A stretch of 64,000 nucleotides of DNA, taken from the NCBI GenBank assembly GCA_013112635.1, contig JABFGF010000002.1, forward strand, positions 62,001-126,000, written 5' to 3'. The DNA comes from Calditrichota bacterium. Its GTDB lineage: Bacteria > Calditrichota > Calditrichia > Calditrichales > J004. Position 1 is the stretch's first letter; the number at the start of each line of letters is the position of its first letter. The notes beneath the pieces are model-generated. The model was not told where the DNA came from. It saw only the letters and a program-made list of their open reading frames with translations, and did not search any database. The translations under genes and the position numbers were made by a program. Below are positions 18,820-27,626 of this stretch, piece by piece.

Positions 18820-20247
18820 TTACTTCCGTTTGGGACGGTAAACGTGTGTTGCCGTTCCAAAAAACATCTCCGCTGATTCCATTATAGTCTCTGAAATAGT
18901 TGGATGTGGATGGATGCTCATTTTGAGATCACTGGCCAAGGTTGCCATTTCAATTGCCAAAACACCTTCAGCAATCAATTCACCGGCACCAACACCTACA
19001 AGACCCATTCCTAAAATACACTCACTTTCCGGATCGACAATTAATTTTGTCATCCCATCAATGCGGTCCATGGTAATTGCGCGACCAGAAGCTGCCCAGG
19101 GGAAACGGAATACTTCAACTTTAAGTCCCTGCTCTTTTGCCTCGGTTTCGGTTAATCCGGCCCATGCCAGTTCAGGATCGGTATAAACAACAGACGGAAT
19201 TGCATTGGGCTCAAAAGCGGCTTTATGTCCAGCAATGGTTTCAACAGCTACATGGCCTTCATGCGAGGCTTTATGGGCTAACATTGGGTTGCCAACAACG
19301 TCGCCTATAGCATAAATATTGGGTTCCGCTGTCCGACGCTGAATATCTGTTTGGATAAAACCTTTTTCATCAACGGTGACCCTTGTATTCTTTAGACCAA
19401 GGCTGCCAGAATTTGGTGTGCGTCCAATTGTAACAAGAACTTTGTCATATTTTTCATCAAAAGTTTCGCCATCTTTTATTTCAAAGGAAACGCGGATACC
19501 GCCCTTTACCTCCTTCATAGCAACAACTTTTGTATTGAGCATTATTTTCTTGTATTTCGGCTCAACACTCTTTTGCAGGATTCGTACCAGATCACGGTCA
19601 GCACCAGGAATTAACCCCGGAAGCATTTCCACAACAGAAACATCGCTGCCCAAAGTTGTATAAACGCTACCCATCTCCAGGCCAATAACGCCACCACCCA
19701 TTATCAGCATCGATTTGGGAATATCTTCCAGCTTAAGAGCTCCTGTGGAATTAATTATTCGTGGTGAGTCCGGCATAAGTGATGGAATGTGGATGGGACG
19801 CGAACCTGTTGCAATTATAGCAAATTGAAAGTTGAGCGTTTCCTTTTTATGATCAATCGTATCTATTTCCAAAGTTGTAGCATTTACGAACTTGGCATGA
19901 CCTCTAATATGAGTGATTTTGCGTTGCTTTAGTAACTGCCCTGTGCCGCCTGTTAATTTATCTACAACACCATCTTTATATGCGCGTAATTTATCCAAAT
20001 CTACTTTTGGTTCCTGAAAAGTTACACCCCATTTATGGGCTTCTTTGGATTCATCGATCAATTTTGCTACATGGAGCAAAGCCTTCGATGGAATACATCC
20101 ACGGTAAAGACAAACACCTCCAGGGTTTTTCTCAGGATCAACAAGAGTCACATTCATACCCAGGTCTGCGGCTAAGAACGCTGCGGCATATCCACCCGGA
20201 CCACCACCAATTACGACAAGATTTATTCCATTTGCATTTTCAGACAT
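18820..20247 (-). CDS. lpdA: Dihydrolipoyl dehydrogenase (E3 of pyruvate dehydrogenase)
   Basis: E3 reoxidises dihydrolipoamide on the E2 subunit, passing electrons by FAD to NAD+. The 475-residue protein has the FAD motif GGGPGGYAAA near residue 14 and the redox disulfide C46/C51 in GGVCLYRGCIPSK. An NAD-binding GGGVIGLEMG motif follows, then the FAD phrase YAIGDVVGNPMLAHKA. The catalytic H448/E453 pair lies in HPHPTISE. AAGGA precedes ATG 20247. It is the last gene of the aceE-aceF-(S23)-lpd operon. The 628 bases separating it from aceF contain an inserted four-helix-bundle gene and repeats. Confidence 0.97.
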   Translation of the reverse strand: MSENANGINLVVIGGGPGGYAAAFLAADLGMNVTLVDPEKNPGGVCLYRGCIPSKALLHVAKLIDESKEAHKWGVTFQEPKVDLDKLRAYKDGVVDKLTGGTGQLLKQRKITHIRGHAKFVNATTLEIDTIDHKKETLNFQFAIIATGSRPIHIPSLMPDSPRIINSTGALKLEDIPKSMLIMGGGVIGLEMGSVYTTLGSDVSVVEMLPGLIPGADRDLVRILQKSVEPKYKKIMLNTKVVAMKEVKGGIRVSFEIKDGETFDEKYDKVLVTIGRTPNSGSLGLKNTRVTVDEKGFIQTDIQRRTAEPNIYAIGDVVGNPMLAHKASHEGHVAVETIAGHKAAFEPNAIPSVVYTDPELAWAGLTETEAKEQGLKVEVFRFPWAASGRAITMDRIDGMTKLIVDPESECILGMGLVGVGAGELIAEGVLAIEMATLASDLKMSIHPHPTISETIMESAEMFFGTATHVYRPKRK

Positions 20248-20270
20248 TTTTTATTTTTCCTTTTAATCAT

Positions 20271-20364
20271 TCTCTTACTCTTATATTCGTACTCATACTC
20301 ATTGTATATTTCATTTTAACCATAAAAATTCGAGCAAGAGAAAGAGTACGATATATGAGTATGA
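20271..20364. repeat. CTTACTC-rich inverted repeat, copy A
   Basis: The left arm (20271-20300) has TCTCTTACTC and TACTCATACTC. The right arm (20331-20364) carries GAGCAAGAGAAAGAG and TGAGTATGA, which pair imperfectly with it. It sits between the four-helix-bundle gene and lpd. Copies B and C share the same arm vocabulary. Confidence 0.75.
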
Positions 20365-20375
20365 TTTATAATTCT

Positions 20376-20771
20376 TTACTCAACATTATACTGTTCTTCA
20401 ATATCATAAACACGGTTTGTTTTCGATTTTATAAGTCCAATCAACATTGAAACTACATTTTTCAAAATAATTTTTCCCTCAATAATATCATTTTCTGATA
20501 GCTTTTCCTGAGCAACTAAAATATCCAATGCACTTGAAGTTTCTAAAGCAGAAGCCCGCGATATATCAAAGAATCTACATTTATCTTTTGCAGTATACCT
20601 ACCATTTCCCTCAGCAATATTTAAAACAATTGATTCTGAGGATCTATCAGGCTGTCCATTAACTGGATTTTTTAATTCTTTTTCTTTTTTGAGATTAGAC
20701 CACCACGATATAAATTTTAAAGCTTCTTGATAGACATTTAATTTTTCATGATCAAAGAGGTGTTTTCCCAT
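20376..20771 (-). CDS. Four-helix-bundle protein of the S23/IVP (23S rRNA intervening sequence) family
   Basis: The 131-residue protein has the family layout: a basic start MGKHLFDHEKLNVYQEAL, then SSESIVLNIAEGNGRYTAKDKCRFFDISRASALETSSALDI, and a final helix. The IAEGxGR...F..IA..S..E core is typical of S23/IVP proteins, first seen inside 23S rRNA intervening sequences and close to the Avd accessory proteins of diversity-generating retroelements. No reverse transcriptase or rRNA is nearby, so it is a free-standing copy. It lies on the same strand inside the PDH operon, between aceF and lpd, with palindromic repeats 12 bases beyond its stop and about 30 bases before its start. The ribosome binding site is weak. 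The family call is firm; the role is unknown. Confidence 0.87.
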   Translation of the reverse strand: MGKHLFDHEKLNVYQEALKFISWWSNLKKEKELKNPVNGQPDRSSESIVLNIAEGNGRYTAKDKCRFFDISRASALETSSALDILVAQEKLSENDIIEGKIILKNVVSMLIGLIKSKTNRVYDIEEQYNVE

Positions 20772-20800
20772 ACCAAATTTCTTTTTTTATGTTCAGATAA

Positions 20801-20900
20801 TCTCATGCTCTTTCTCTTACTTCATACTCTTGCTCGCTTTATTTTCAATTTTCCAAGCTTTAACGAGAAAGAGTAGGAGTATGAATTATGAGAAAGAATA
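20801..20900. repeat. CTTACTC-rich inverted repeat, copy B
   Basis: The left arm (20801-20838) contains CTTTCTCTTACTTCATACTC and GCTCGCTTT. The right arm (20858-20900) contains AACGAGAAAGAGTAGGAGTA and ATGAGAAAGAATA. The arms pair over most of their length. The copy lies between aceF and the four-helix-bundle gene and ends 8 bases from the aceF stop. Confidence 0.8.
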
Positions 20901-20907
20901 AAGCCCC

Positions 20908-22566
20908 TTACCCTTCCAGAAGCACATTAAACGGTTCTTCCAAGACTTCACAAACCCAGCGCAAAAATCGTGCTGCAGCAGCGCCATCAATCACCCGGTG
21001 GTCATAAGATAAAACCAAAGGCATCACCAGGCGTGGTTCAAAGTTGCCATCAATATATTTTGGCTGCATCTCTGCACGCGACACACCAAGTATGGCAACT
21101 TCCGGGGAATTGACAATTGGTGTAAAACCGGTTCCGCCAATCCCACCAAGATTAGAAATTGTAAAATTGCCGCCTTGCATTTCATCAAGACCCAGCTTTT
21201 TATCATGGGCTTTTTGCGATATTTCTGTCATCTCAACCGCAATATCAATGATATTTTTCTTTTCCACGTCTTTTATCACCGGCACCAAAAGCCCGCGTTC
21301 CGTATCAACTGCAATTCCAATATTAAAATATTTTTTATAAATGATCTCATTATTGGCCATATCGATACTGGCATTAAAAGCCGGGAATTTACGCAAAGCT
21401 GCCTCAATTACTTTTACAAGTATGGCGGTCATAGTAAGCTTGCCACCGCGCGCCTCAGCCTTTTTACCATTGGTTTTTCGCAACTTTTCAAGATTTGTAA
21501 TGTCGGCTTTGTCAAATTGTGATACATGCGGAATGGATGACCAGGCGTAAGTTAAATTCTTTGCAGATGTTTGGCGTAGTTTGTTTAAACCTTCTTTTTC
21601 TGTTTCGCCATATTTACTAAAATCAGGCAGGGCAATTGCCTGAACTGGAGAACCAACTGTTTGCCCGGCACCTTTTTGCTGATGCCGTAACTTTGAAAAT
21701 GATTTAACATCTTCAACAGAGATTCTTCCACCCGGGCCTGTTCCAGGAACCTCATGAATGTCCAGCCCAATTTCACGGGCAAAACGACGAACACTTGGAG
21801 AAGCCGGTGCGATTTTATTTTTAGGTGCATCAAATACTTTGGATGAAATAGGGTCGTGAACCAATTCCCGCGTTTCTTCTTTTACTGTGGATTTAGTTTC
21901 AACAGCTTCCTGTTTTGGAGCTGCAGGAGCAGTTGCAGGTTCAGCCATTTTTTCAGAAGCACCAACAGCATCGATTACCATAATTTTTTGGCCGACAGCA
22001 ACATTGACACCATCTTTAATAAGAATCTCTTTTATAACGCCTTTGGCATCCGAGGGTACTTCGATAACAGCTTTATCTGTCTCCAGTTCAACCAACCCCT
22101 GGTCAACTTCAACAGCATCGCCAATATTTACAAGAATCGATGTAACGGTTCCCGAATCAACATTGTCACCCATATTTGGTATTTTAAAATCAACAGATGA
22201 AGGTACAGAGCTTTGCTTGGCAACTACATTTTTAACTGGCTCCGGCTCAGCTTCAACCACAGGCTCTTCAACAGGTTTTGTTTCTTCTTTAACTTCTGTT
22301 TTAGCCTCTTCCTTATTATCCACCTGGCCGTTTGTTTCTAACTCAACAATCACCTGTCCGATTTTTACTTCATCGCCATTTTTTACACTGATTTTTGTAA
22401 CAACTCCGGCTGATGATGTCGGGACTTCGATAACAGCTTTGTCTGTTTCAAGTTCAATAAGTGCCTGATCTTCCTCGATGCTATCACCCTCTGAAACAAA
22501 AACACTAACAACGGTTCCTGAATCAATATTATCACCTAAATCCGGCAGTTTAATTTCTATAGACAT
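20908..22566 (-). CDS. aceF: Pyruvate dehydrogenase E2, dihydrolipoyllysine acetyltransferase
   Basis: E2 carries the swinging lipoyl arms and transfers the acetyl group to CoA. The 552-residue protein has two lipoyl domains with modified Lys predicted at K43 and K164, both in ELETDKAVIEVP. A Pro/Ala/Glu-rich linker follows each. The peripheral subunit-binding domain is at about 251-288 (IAPASPSVRRFAREIGLD), and the catalytic acyltransferase domain runs from about 320 to 552, with H523 and D527 in DHRVIDGA. AAGGAAATAATA precedes ATG 22566. It sits between aceE (197 bases upstream) and the inserted four-helix-bundle gene. Paired with the homodimeric E1 type, it matches Gram-negative PDH. Confidence 0.97.
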   Translation of the reverse strand: MSIEIKLPDLGDNIDSGTVVSVFVSEGDSIEEDQALIELETDKAVIEVPTSSAGVVTKISVKNGDEVKIGQVIVELETNGQVDNKEEAKTEVKEETKPVEEPVVEAEPEPVKNVVAKQSSVPSSVDFKIPNMGDNVDSGTVTSILVNIGDAVEVDQGLVELETDKAVIEVPSDAKGVIKEILIKDGVNVAVGQKIMVIDAVGASEKMAEPATAPAAPKQEAVETKSTVKEETRELVHDPISSKVFDAPKNKIAPASPSVRRFAREIGLDIHEVPGTGPGGRISVEDVKSFSKLRHQQKGAGQTVGSPVQAIALPDFSKYGETEKEGLNKLRQTSAKNLTYAWSSIPHVSQFDKADITNLEKLRKTNGKKAEARGGKLTMTAILVKVIEAALRKFPAFNASIDMANNEIIYKKYFNIGIAVDTERGLLVPVIKDVEKKNIIDIAVEMTEISQKAHDKKLGLDEMQGGNFTISNLGGIGGTGFTPIVNSPEVAILGVSRAEMQPKYIDGNFEPRLVMPLVLSYDHRVIDGAAAARFLRWVCEVLEEPFNVLLEG

Positions 22567-22616
22567 TTATTATTTCCTTATTTATTCTTTCTCTTTTATA
22601 GCTAACCCACCCCTAA

Positions 22617-22632
22617 CCCCTCCAAGGAGGGG
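22617..22632. repeat. Short GC-rich palindrome CCCCTCCAAGGAGGGG
   Basis: This is a perfect 16-base palindrome in otherwise AT-rich spacer, preceded by CCCACCCCTAA. Similar CCCTAACCCCTCCAAGGAGG words are common intergenic repeats in FCB genomes as I recall them. It lies 15 bases from repeat copy C in the aceE-aceF gap. Confidence 0.6.
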
Positions 22633-22646
22633 AACTTTCTTTTCAT

Positions 22647-22729
22647 TTACTCTTACTCATACTCGCTTTTATCTTATCTATTAAAATGAAAAACGGGTAA
22701 GAGCATGAGTAAGAAGTAAGAGTAAGATT
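22647..22729. repeat. CTTACTC-rich inverted repeat, copy C
   Basis: The left arm holds TTACTCTTACTCATACTCGC and the right arm GGGTAAGAGCATGAGTAAG followed by AAGTAAGAGTAAG. The copy lies between aceE and aceF with no gene of its own, so it is a solo version of the elements that bracket the four-helix-bundle gene. Confidence 0.8.
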
Positions 22730-22763
22730 CTTTAGATTTCAGCTATTCAACAAATCTTCTTAA

Positions 22764-25442
22764 TTAACTCAGCAAAGGATCCGCTTTATCCGGATCAATA
22801 TCCATTTCTTTTATAGCTTTTGTTAATTCTGCTGTTTTGATTTGACCCTGTTTTGAAAGTTCAGTCAGGGTAGCCAAAACAATGTAGCGCTCATCCACCT
22901 CAAAGAAATCCCTTAGCTGGTTACGACCATCACTTCGCCCAAAGCCATCCGTTCCTAAAACTGCAAGGCGTCCCGGCACCCATTTTGAAATTGACTCAGG
23001 GAGTGCTTTTACATAATCTGAGGCCGCAACAAAAACACCTTTCGCATCTTTTAGCTGATCTTGTAAATAAGGAACTTTTGCTTTTTTCCCGGGATTCAGC
23101 ATATTCCAGCGGTCAGCCTTGTTACCATCGTTGTGCAGCTCTTTATAACTGGTTACACTAAAAATATCTGCCGCGACTCCATATTTCTTTTCAAGAATAT
23201 CCGCAGCCTTAATTACACAGTTCATAATTGTACCGCTTCCAAAAAGTGTAGCGTGCATTTTTGCAGTTTTCTTTTTTGATGACTGGAATTTATACATGCC
23301 TTTAAGTATACCTTCTTTAACATCTTTTCCTTTAGGCATTGCAGGCTGAACATAATTTTCATTCATCACTGTGATGTAATAATATTCATTGATTTGCTGG
23401 TTGTACATTCTGTCAATACCATTTTGGATAATCACAGCCAATTCATAAGCAAAAGCAGGATCATAAGCTTTTACATTGGGATAAGGAAAAAACATAAGGT
23501 GGCTGTTTCCATCCTGATGCTGCAATCCTTCCCCGGCAAGAGTTGTACGTCCGGCCGTAGCGCCAAGCATAAAACCGCGGGCACGCATATCACCTGCCGC
23601 CCAGGCTAAATCGCCAATGCGTTGGATGCCAAACATGGAATAGAAAATAAAAAATGGAATCGTGTTTATATTATTTGTGGAATACGCTGTACCTGCCGCA
23701 ACAAATGATGACATCGATCCGGCCTCGGTGATTCCTTCCTCAAGAATTTGCCCATTCTCAGCCTCTTTATAATAAAGCAGTGATTCGCGATCCATCGGTT
23801 CGTAAAGCTGACCTGCATGTGCGTAAATTCCAACTTGCCTAAATAGTGATTCCATACCAAAAGTACGGGCCTCATCCGGAACGATTGGAACTACAAATTT
23901 ACCGATATCCTTATCGCGCAGCATTTTAGCAAGCATGCGAACAAAAACCATTGTTGTTGATGCTTCCCTGTCGCCCGTTCCTTCATAAAACTCTGCAAAC
24001 AAAGATTCATCCGGTTTTTTGATTGGCGTACTTTCAATACGCCGTTGCGGGAATGAACCACCAAGCTGCTGGCGTCTGTCTTTTAAATATTGAATTTCCG
24101 GGCTGTTTTCGTTTGGCTTGTAAAATGGGATTTCATCAATTTCTTCATCAGAAACCGGAATGCCAAAACGTGAACGGAAATGACGTAATTCATCATCATT
24201 CAGTTTCTTTTGTGAATGGGTAATATTTTTACCTTCGCCGGCTTCACCAAGACCGTAGCCTTTTACAGTTCGCGCTAAAATTACTGTTGGTGCACCTTTA
24301 TGTTTTGTGGCTGAATTGTACGCTGCATATACTTTTTTAGGATCGTGACCACCAAGCCTTAATTTTGTCAATTGCTCATCGCTTAAGTGCTCAACAAGTT
24401 TTAGGAGCTGTGGATATTTGCCCCAAAAATGCTGGCGTAAATAAGCTCCGCCTTTGGTGATGTAATTCTGGTATTCGCCATCAACCACTTCGCCCATTCT
24501 TTTAACAAGCAAGCCGTCTTTATCGGCTGCCAGGATCGGATCCCAATCCTCGCCCCAAATCACTTTAATTACATTCCAGCCTGCACCACGGAAATTACGT
24601 TCCAGCTCCTGGATAATTTTACCATTTCCACGCACCGGGCCATCCAATCTTTGCAGATTGCAGTTTACAACAAAAATCAGGTTATCCAGTTTCTCACGCG
24701 CGGCCAGTGAAATCGCACCAAGTGCTTCCGGCTCATCGGTTTCACCATCGCCAAGGAAAGCCCATACTTTCTCATCATTTTCCGGTTTCAATTTGCGGTC
24801 TTCCAGGTAGCGGTTAAAACGCGCCTGGTAAATTGCCATTATCGGGCCAAGCCCCATGGAGACTGTTGCAAATTGCCAAAAGTTTGGCATCAACCAAGGA
24901 TGTGGATACGATGAAAGTCCGTCTTTAAATGCTTCATGCCGGAAATTTTTAAGCTGCTCTGCAGAGAGACGGCCTTCCATATAAGCACGGGAATAAATCC
25001 CAGGAGAGGCGTGTCCCTGAAAAAATACAATATCGCCGTTAAACTTATCTTGTGGTGCACGGAAAAAGTGGTTAAAGCCAACTTCGTACAAAGTGGCCGC
25101 CGAAGCGTACGTGGAGATATGCCCGCCAATGCCTTCTTCGTGCTTATTAGCGCGGACAACCATGGCCATGGCGTTCCAACGGATTAAACTTTTGTTGCGT
25201 CTTTCAATTTCCCGACTGCCCGGAAATTTTGGCTGCTCTTCCGGTGCAATGGTATTTATGTACGGTGTGTTTGCAGAGAATGGCAGCTTGATACCATCAT
25301 AATAAGCCCGGGCTTGTAGCGCCTGTAACAATTTTGTTGCGCGCTCCGGACCGCCGGACTGAATCACATAATCCAATGATTCCAACCATTCCTGTAATTC
25401 TATTTCTTCTATGTTTTCCATATGCTGCATATTTGCACTCAT
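22764..25442 (-). CDS. aceE: Pyruvate dehydrogenase E1 component, homodimeric type
   Basis: This thiamine-diphosphate enzyme decarboxylates pyruvate and acetylates the lipoyl group of E2. The 892-residue length matches homodimeric AceE rather than the two-chain alpha/beta E1. The thiamine-diphosphate site starts with GDGETDEPEALGAI and ends at VNCNLQRLDGPVRG. The active-site loop phrase SQKKLN and a C-terminal transketolase-like domain with YLQDQLKDAKGVFVAASDYVKALPE are present. AAGGATATTT precedes ATG 25442. It is the first gene of the PDH operon. Its promoter should lie in the 353-base gap shared with the divergent hipB-like gene, where a small palindrome occurs at 25582. Confidence 0.97.
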   Translation of the reverse strand: MSANMQHMENIEEIELQEWLESLDYVIQSGGPERATKLLQALQARAYYDGIKLPFSANTPYINTIAPEEQPKFPGSREIERRNKSLIRWNAMAMVVRANKHEEGIGGHISTYASAATLYEVGFNHFFRAPQDKFNGDIVFFQGHASPGIYSRAYMEGRLSAEQLKNFRHEAFKDGLSSYPHPWLMPNFWQFATVSMGLGPIMAIYQARFNRYLEDRKLKPENDEKVWAFLGDGETDEPEALGAISLAAREKLDNLIFVVNCNLQRLDGPVRGNGKIIQELERNFRGAGWNVIKVIWGEDWDPILAADKDGLLVKRMGEVVDGEYQNYITKGGAYLRQHFWGKYPQLLKLVEHLSDEQLTKLRLGGHDPKKVYAAYNSATKHKGAPTVILARTVKGYGLGEAGEGKNITHSQKKLNDDELRHFRSRFGIPVSDEEIDEIPFYKPNENSPEIQYLKDRRQQLGGSFPQRRIESTPIKKPDESLFAEFYEGTGDREASTTMVFVRMLAKMLRDKDIGKFVVPIVPDEARTFGMESLFRQVGIYAHAGQLYEPMDRESLLYYKEAENGQILEEGITEAGSMSSFVAAGTAYSTNNINTIPFFIFYSMFGIQRIGDLAWAAGDMRARGFMLGATAGRTTLAGEGLQHQDGNSHLMFFPYPNVKAYDPAFAYELAVIIQNGIDRMYNQQINEYYYITVMNENYVQPAMPKGKDVKEGILKGMYKFQSSKKKTAKMHATLFGSGTIMNCVIKAADILEKKYGVAADIFSVTSYKELHNDGNKADRWNMLNPGKKAKVPYLQDQLKDAKGVFVAASDYVKALPESISKWVPGRLAVLGTDGFGRSDGRNQLRDFFEVDERYIVLATLTELSKQGQIKTAELTKAIKEMDIDPDKADPLLS

Positions 25443-25795
25443 AAATATCCTTTAATTCTTAATATTTTAATCAAAATCGTGTACTTACTTAATAAAAATT
25501 AACTTCTTTATTTCGATCCCATATTGGGAAAACCACTATGAGGATAAGCGGGAGCTTCAGAAAGAATAACCATCCATGTTCATTAGCGAGCCGCTAATAT
25601 AGAATAAATTTAATATTAATCCAAAGGGCATCTAATGGGAAAATTCAATTTTAATTAATAGAATTTAAGTTCTTATATTCACAAGACTCTACGCTTTTGA
25701 ATAATTTTTTTCCGCTCAAGCTTTTTCACTAAATCTGTTTCAATTATAGCCGAATAATATTGTCCCCATAAAAATATATATTTTGGAGATCACAG
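25443..25795. other. Divergent promoter region between aceE and the hipB-like gene
   Basis: This AT-rich spacer must carry the aceE promoter (minus) and the hipB-like promoter (plus). I see two palindromes in it: a 7-base stem at 25582-25598 and an AT-only 14-base palindrome at 25771-25784 directly before the GGAG of the hipB-like gene. No credible small ORF is present. Confidence 0.6.
25582..25598. promoter_or_regulatory. Candidate operator palindrome ATTAGCG-AGC-CGCTAAT
   Basis: It is a perfect 7-base inverted repeat with a 3-base centre, located 140 bases upstream of aceE and about 200 bases upstream of the hipB-like gene. It could be a regulator binding site for either gene. It is only a candidate, since no second copy was seen. 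Confidence 0.3.
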
Positions 25796-26020
25796 ATGGT
25801 CAACATGAATTCATTTGGTGAAACAGTGCGTTTTCACCGAAAAAAATGCGGCTTGAGCCAGCTTCAATTAGCCAACCTGGCAGGAATCGGAAAAACAACT
25901 GTTTTCGATATTGAAAAGAACCGCCATACTTTTCAGACAGATACAATCCAAAAAGTGTGTGATGCCCTTAATTTAAAAATGAATGTTCAAAGCCCCTTTA
26001 CTAAAAATCGTAGGGTGTGA
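25796..26020 (+). CDS. HipB-like XRE-family transcriptional regulator
   Basis: The 74-residue protein is one helix-turn-helix domain (ETVRFHRKKCGLSQLQLANLAGIGKTTVFDIEKNRH) with a short C-terminal strand (LNLKMNVQSPF), as in HipB antitoxins. HipB dimers bind operators and neutralise HipA. GGAG lies 7 bases upstream of ATG 25796. A 14-base AT palindrome directly before that site (25771-25784) could be its own operator, although AT-only palindromes are weak evidence. The HipT-like gene follows 90 bases downstream on the same strand. Confidence 0.88.
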   Translation: MVNMNSFGETVRFHRKKCGLSQLQLANLAGIGKTTVFDIEKNRHTFQTDTIQKVCDALNLKMNVQSPFTKNRRV

Positions 26021-26110
26021 GGCGTAGCGCGATATCAAAAGATGAGATACTCTCATTACGTTTTATGCATTTCGCTTTACGATTTATTTATTGTCTAACA
26101 CTTATTAAAA

Positions 26111-27004
26111 ATGAAACGTTGCCCAATAACATATCAAAAACTCGATTCTACAAAATACAGTGCCAAAGGGCTTCGGTCGTTTTCCAATAAAATCAGCGAT
26201 TTGGAAAAAATTAATATTGATTTTTCCAATGGCTCATCTTATTCATTAAATCCGCACTCACGAGAAAATTTCGGCAAACTTCAAGTCAAAAATAAATGCT
26301 TTGTTAAAGGTGACAAAAATGATCGATATGTCTTTGTTCAGGACAATGATCCGGAAAGCCAATATATTTTTAACCGAGACCTTACTTTAAAGCTTGCCAC
26401 GCTTAGCGGGATAAAAACTGTTACACACGGTCTTGCATATCTTCAAAGCGGTAATCTTGTTTTTTGGTACAAACGACCTCAGTTTTTTGGACGAAGTATA
26501 CAATATCAAATTGATACTTTTGATGAACTTATTCCGGAAGATGAAGCAAATGTTTTTAGACACCTTATTGAAATACTGAACTCAACCTGCACCTTTCCAG
26601 CATTGGAAAAATTGAATCTGTTACGCTTGATATTATTTAGCTTTTTAACGGGTCATGATTCAATCGCTACCAGCAGCCTGTCTCTTATCCATAACAAAGA
26701 AAGAGTCGAACTCACTCCTCAATGTTGTTTGGTAAATAACCATATTTATCAAAGCAAAAAAAAAGCAGAATCTATTTCGTTTTTGGGAGAAGAAGTTTTA
26801 CTTGGAAACACTGATAAAGCCCTTTGCTTTGCCAACGAAGTTTTGGGTGTAAATCCTAAAGCTTTTTCCCAGGTTATGCAGGAGTTAAATGTTGTTTACC
26901 TAAAATGGTTAAAGACAATTGAAGTTAGTTTTATCAAAAATCCTATCAAAAAAGAGTACCTGGAACTGCTTCGAAACAGAAGAAGACTTTTTTTCAAATA
27001 TTAA
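26111..27004 (+). CDS. HipT/HipA-like protein with missing kinase residues (possible pseudokinase)
   Basis: The start MKRCPITYQKL and the body LTLKLATLSGIKTVTHGLAY...WYKRPQ match the short HipT/HipA serine-kinase family. The 297-residue length is normal. The catalytic block that should read like FLIGNxDxHxKNFSL is FLTGHDSIATSSLSL (178-192), placing S184 at the catalytic Asp and S189 at the Mg-binding Asn. The usual PxYDL block is LTPQCCLVN, with C206 at the second metal Asp. The ATP-binding Lys of ILKP aligns with V76. D183 is one position away and could confuse the alignment. The frame is intact, so it is not a decaying pseudogene. It may be an inactive paralog kept for regulation. There is no strong ribosome binding site before ATG 26111. 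Confidence 0.78.
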   Translation: MKRCPITYQKLDSTKYSAKGLRSFSNKISDLEKINIDFSNGSSYSLNPHSRENFGKLQVKNKCFVKGDKNDRYVFVQDNDPESQYIFNRDLTLKLATLSGIKTVTHGLAYLQSGNLVFWYKRPQFFGRSIQYQIDTFDELIPEDEANVFRHLIEILNSTCTFPALEKLNLLRLILFSFLTGHDSIATSSLSLIHNKERVELTPQCCLVNNHIYQSKKKAESISFLGEEVLLGNTDKALCFANEVLGVNPKAFSQVMQELNVVYLKWLKTIEVSFIKNPIKKEYLELLRNRRRLFFKY

Positions 27005-27141
27005 AATTGTTATTCCCCAATCTCACTACGACGTTACCTCAAAAAGCAAAACAATCCCTTTAAAATAACGTAATTAATATTGCAACTGAGTTGTGAAAGA
27101 GTTTAAATTACGGAACCCGCCAACAAATGTAAGGAGGCTTT

Positions 27142-27591
27142 ATGGAATCACTCAACGAATGGCTAAAACCGGAAATAATCTGGTTTGTTATTGGACTGGT
27201 CTTACTAATTTTAGAATTCTCCGCGCCAGGCTTAATAATTGCTTTTTTTGGATTTGGTGCCTGGGTTGTTGCAGGTGTTCTCCTTTTTGTAGACATTTCA
27301 CTAACTACACAATTATTAATATTTCTTATTTCTTCAATCCTTTTATTAGTTCTTTTGCGTAAAACTCTAAAGCAGGTTTTTAAACTTGATTCGTTCGTTG
27401 ATCAGAATGAAGAAGATGAGTTTATTGGTCAACATGCCATTGTCACAAAAAAAATAGGTCCTAATAAACCAGGTAAAGTAGAGTTTAAAGGAGCAGATTG
27501 GGTTGCTGAATCTGAGAGCGAATTGGCCGTTGGAACACATGTGACGATTACAGCAAGGGAAAGTATTAAGTTTATTGTAAAGTCCAATTAA
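27142..27591 (+). CDS. NfeD family membrane protein
   Basis: This 149-residue protein belongs to the NfeD family, partners of SPFH/stomatin proteins. It has three membrane segments in the first 75 residues (starting EIIWFVIGLVLLILEFSAPGLIIAFFGFGAWV). A C-terminal OB-fold-like NfeD domain has IGQHAIVTKKIGPNKPGKVEFKGADWVAES. AAGGAGG lies just upstream of ATG 27142. The stomatin-like gene follows 35 bases downstream, the usual order for nfeD-SPFH operons. A function in membrane microdomain or protein quality control is inferred from the family. Confidence 0.93.
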   Translation: MESLNEWLKPEIIWFVIGLVLLILEFSAPGLIIAFFGFGAWVVAGVLLFVDISLTTQLLIFLISSILLLVLLRKTLKQVFKLDSFVDQNEEDEFIGQHAIVTKKIGPNKPGKVEFKGADWVAESESELAVGTHVTITARESIKFIVKSN

Positions 27592-27626
27592 TGATAAAAT
27601 ACATTCAAAACTAAAGGGAGATTGAT

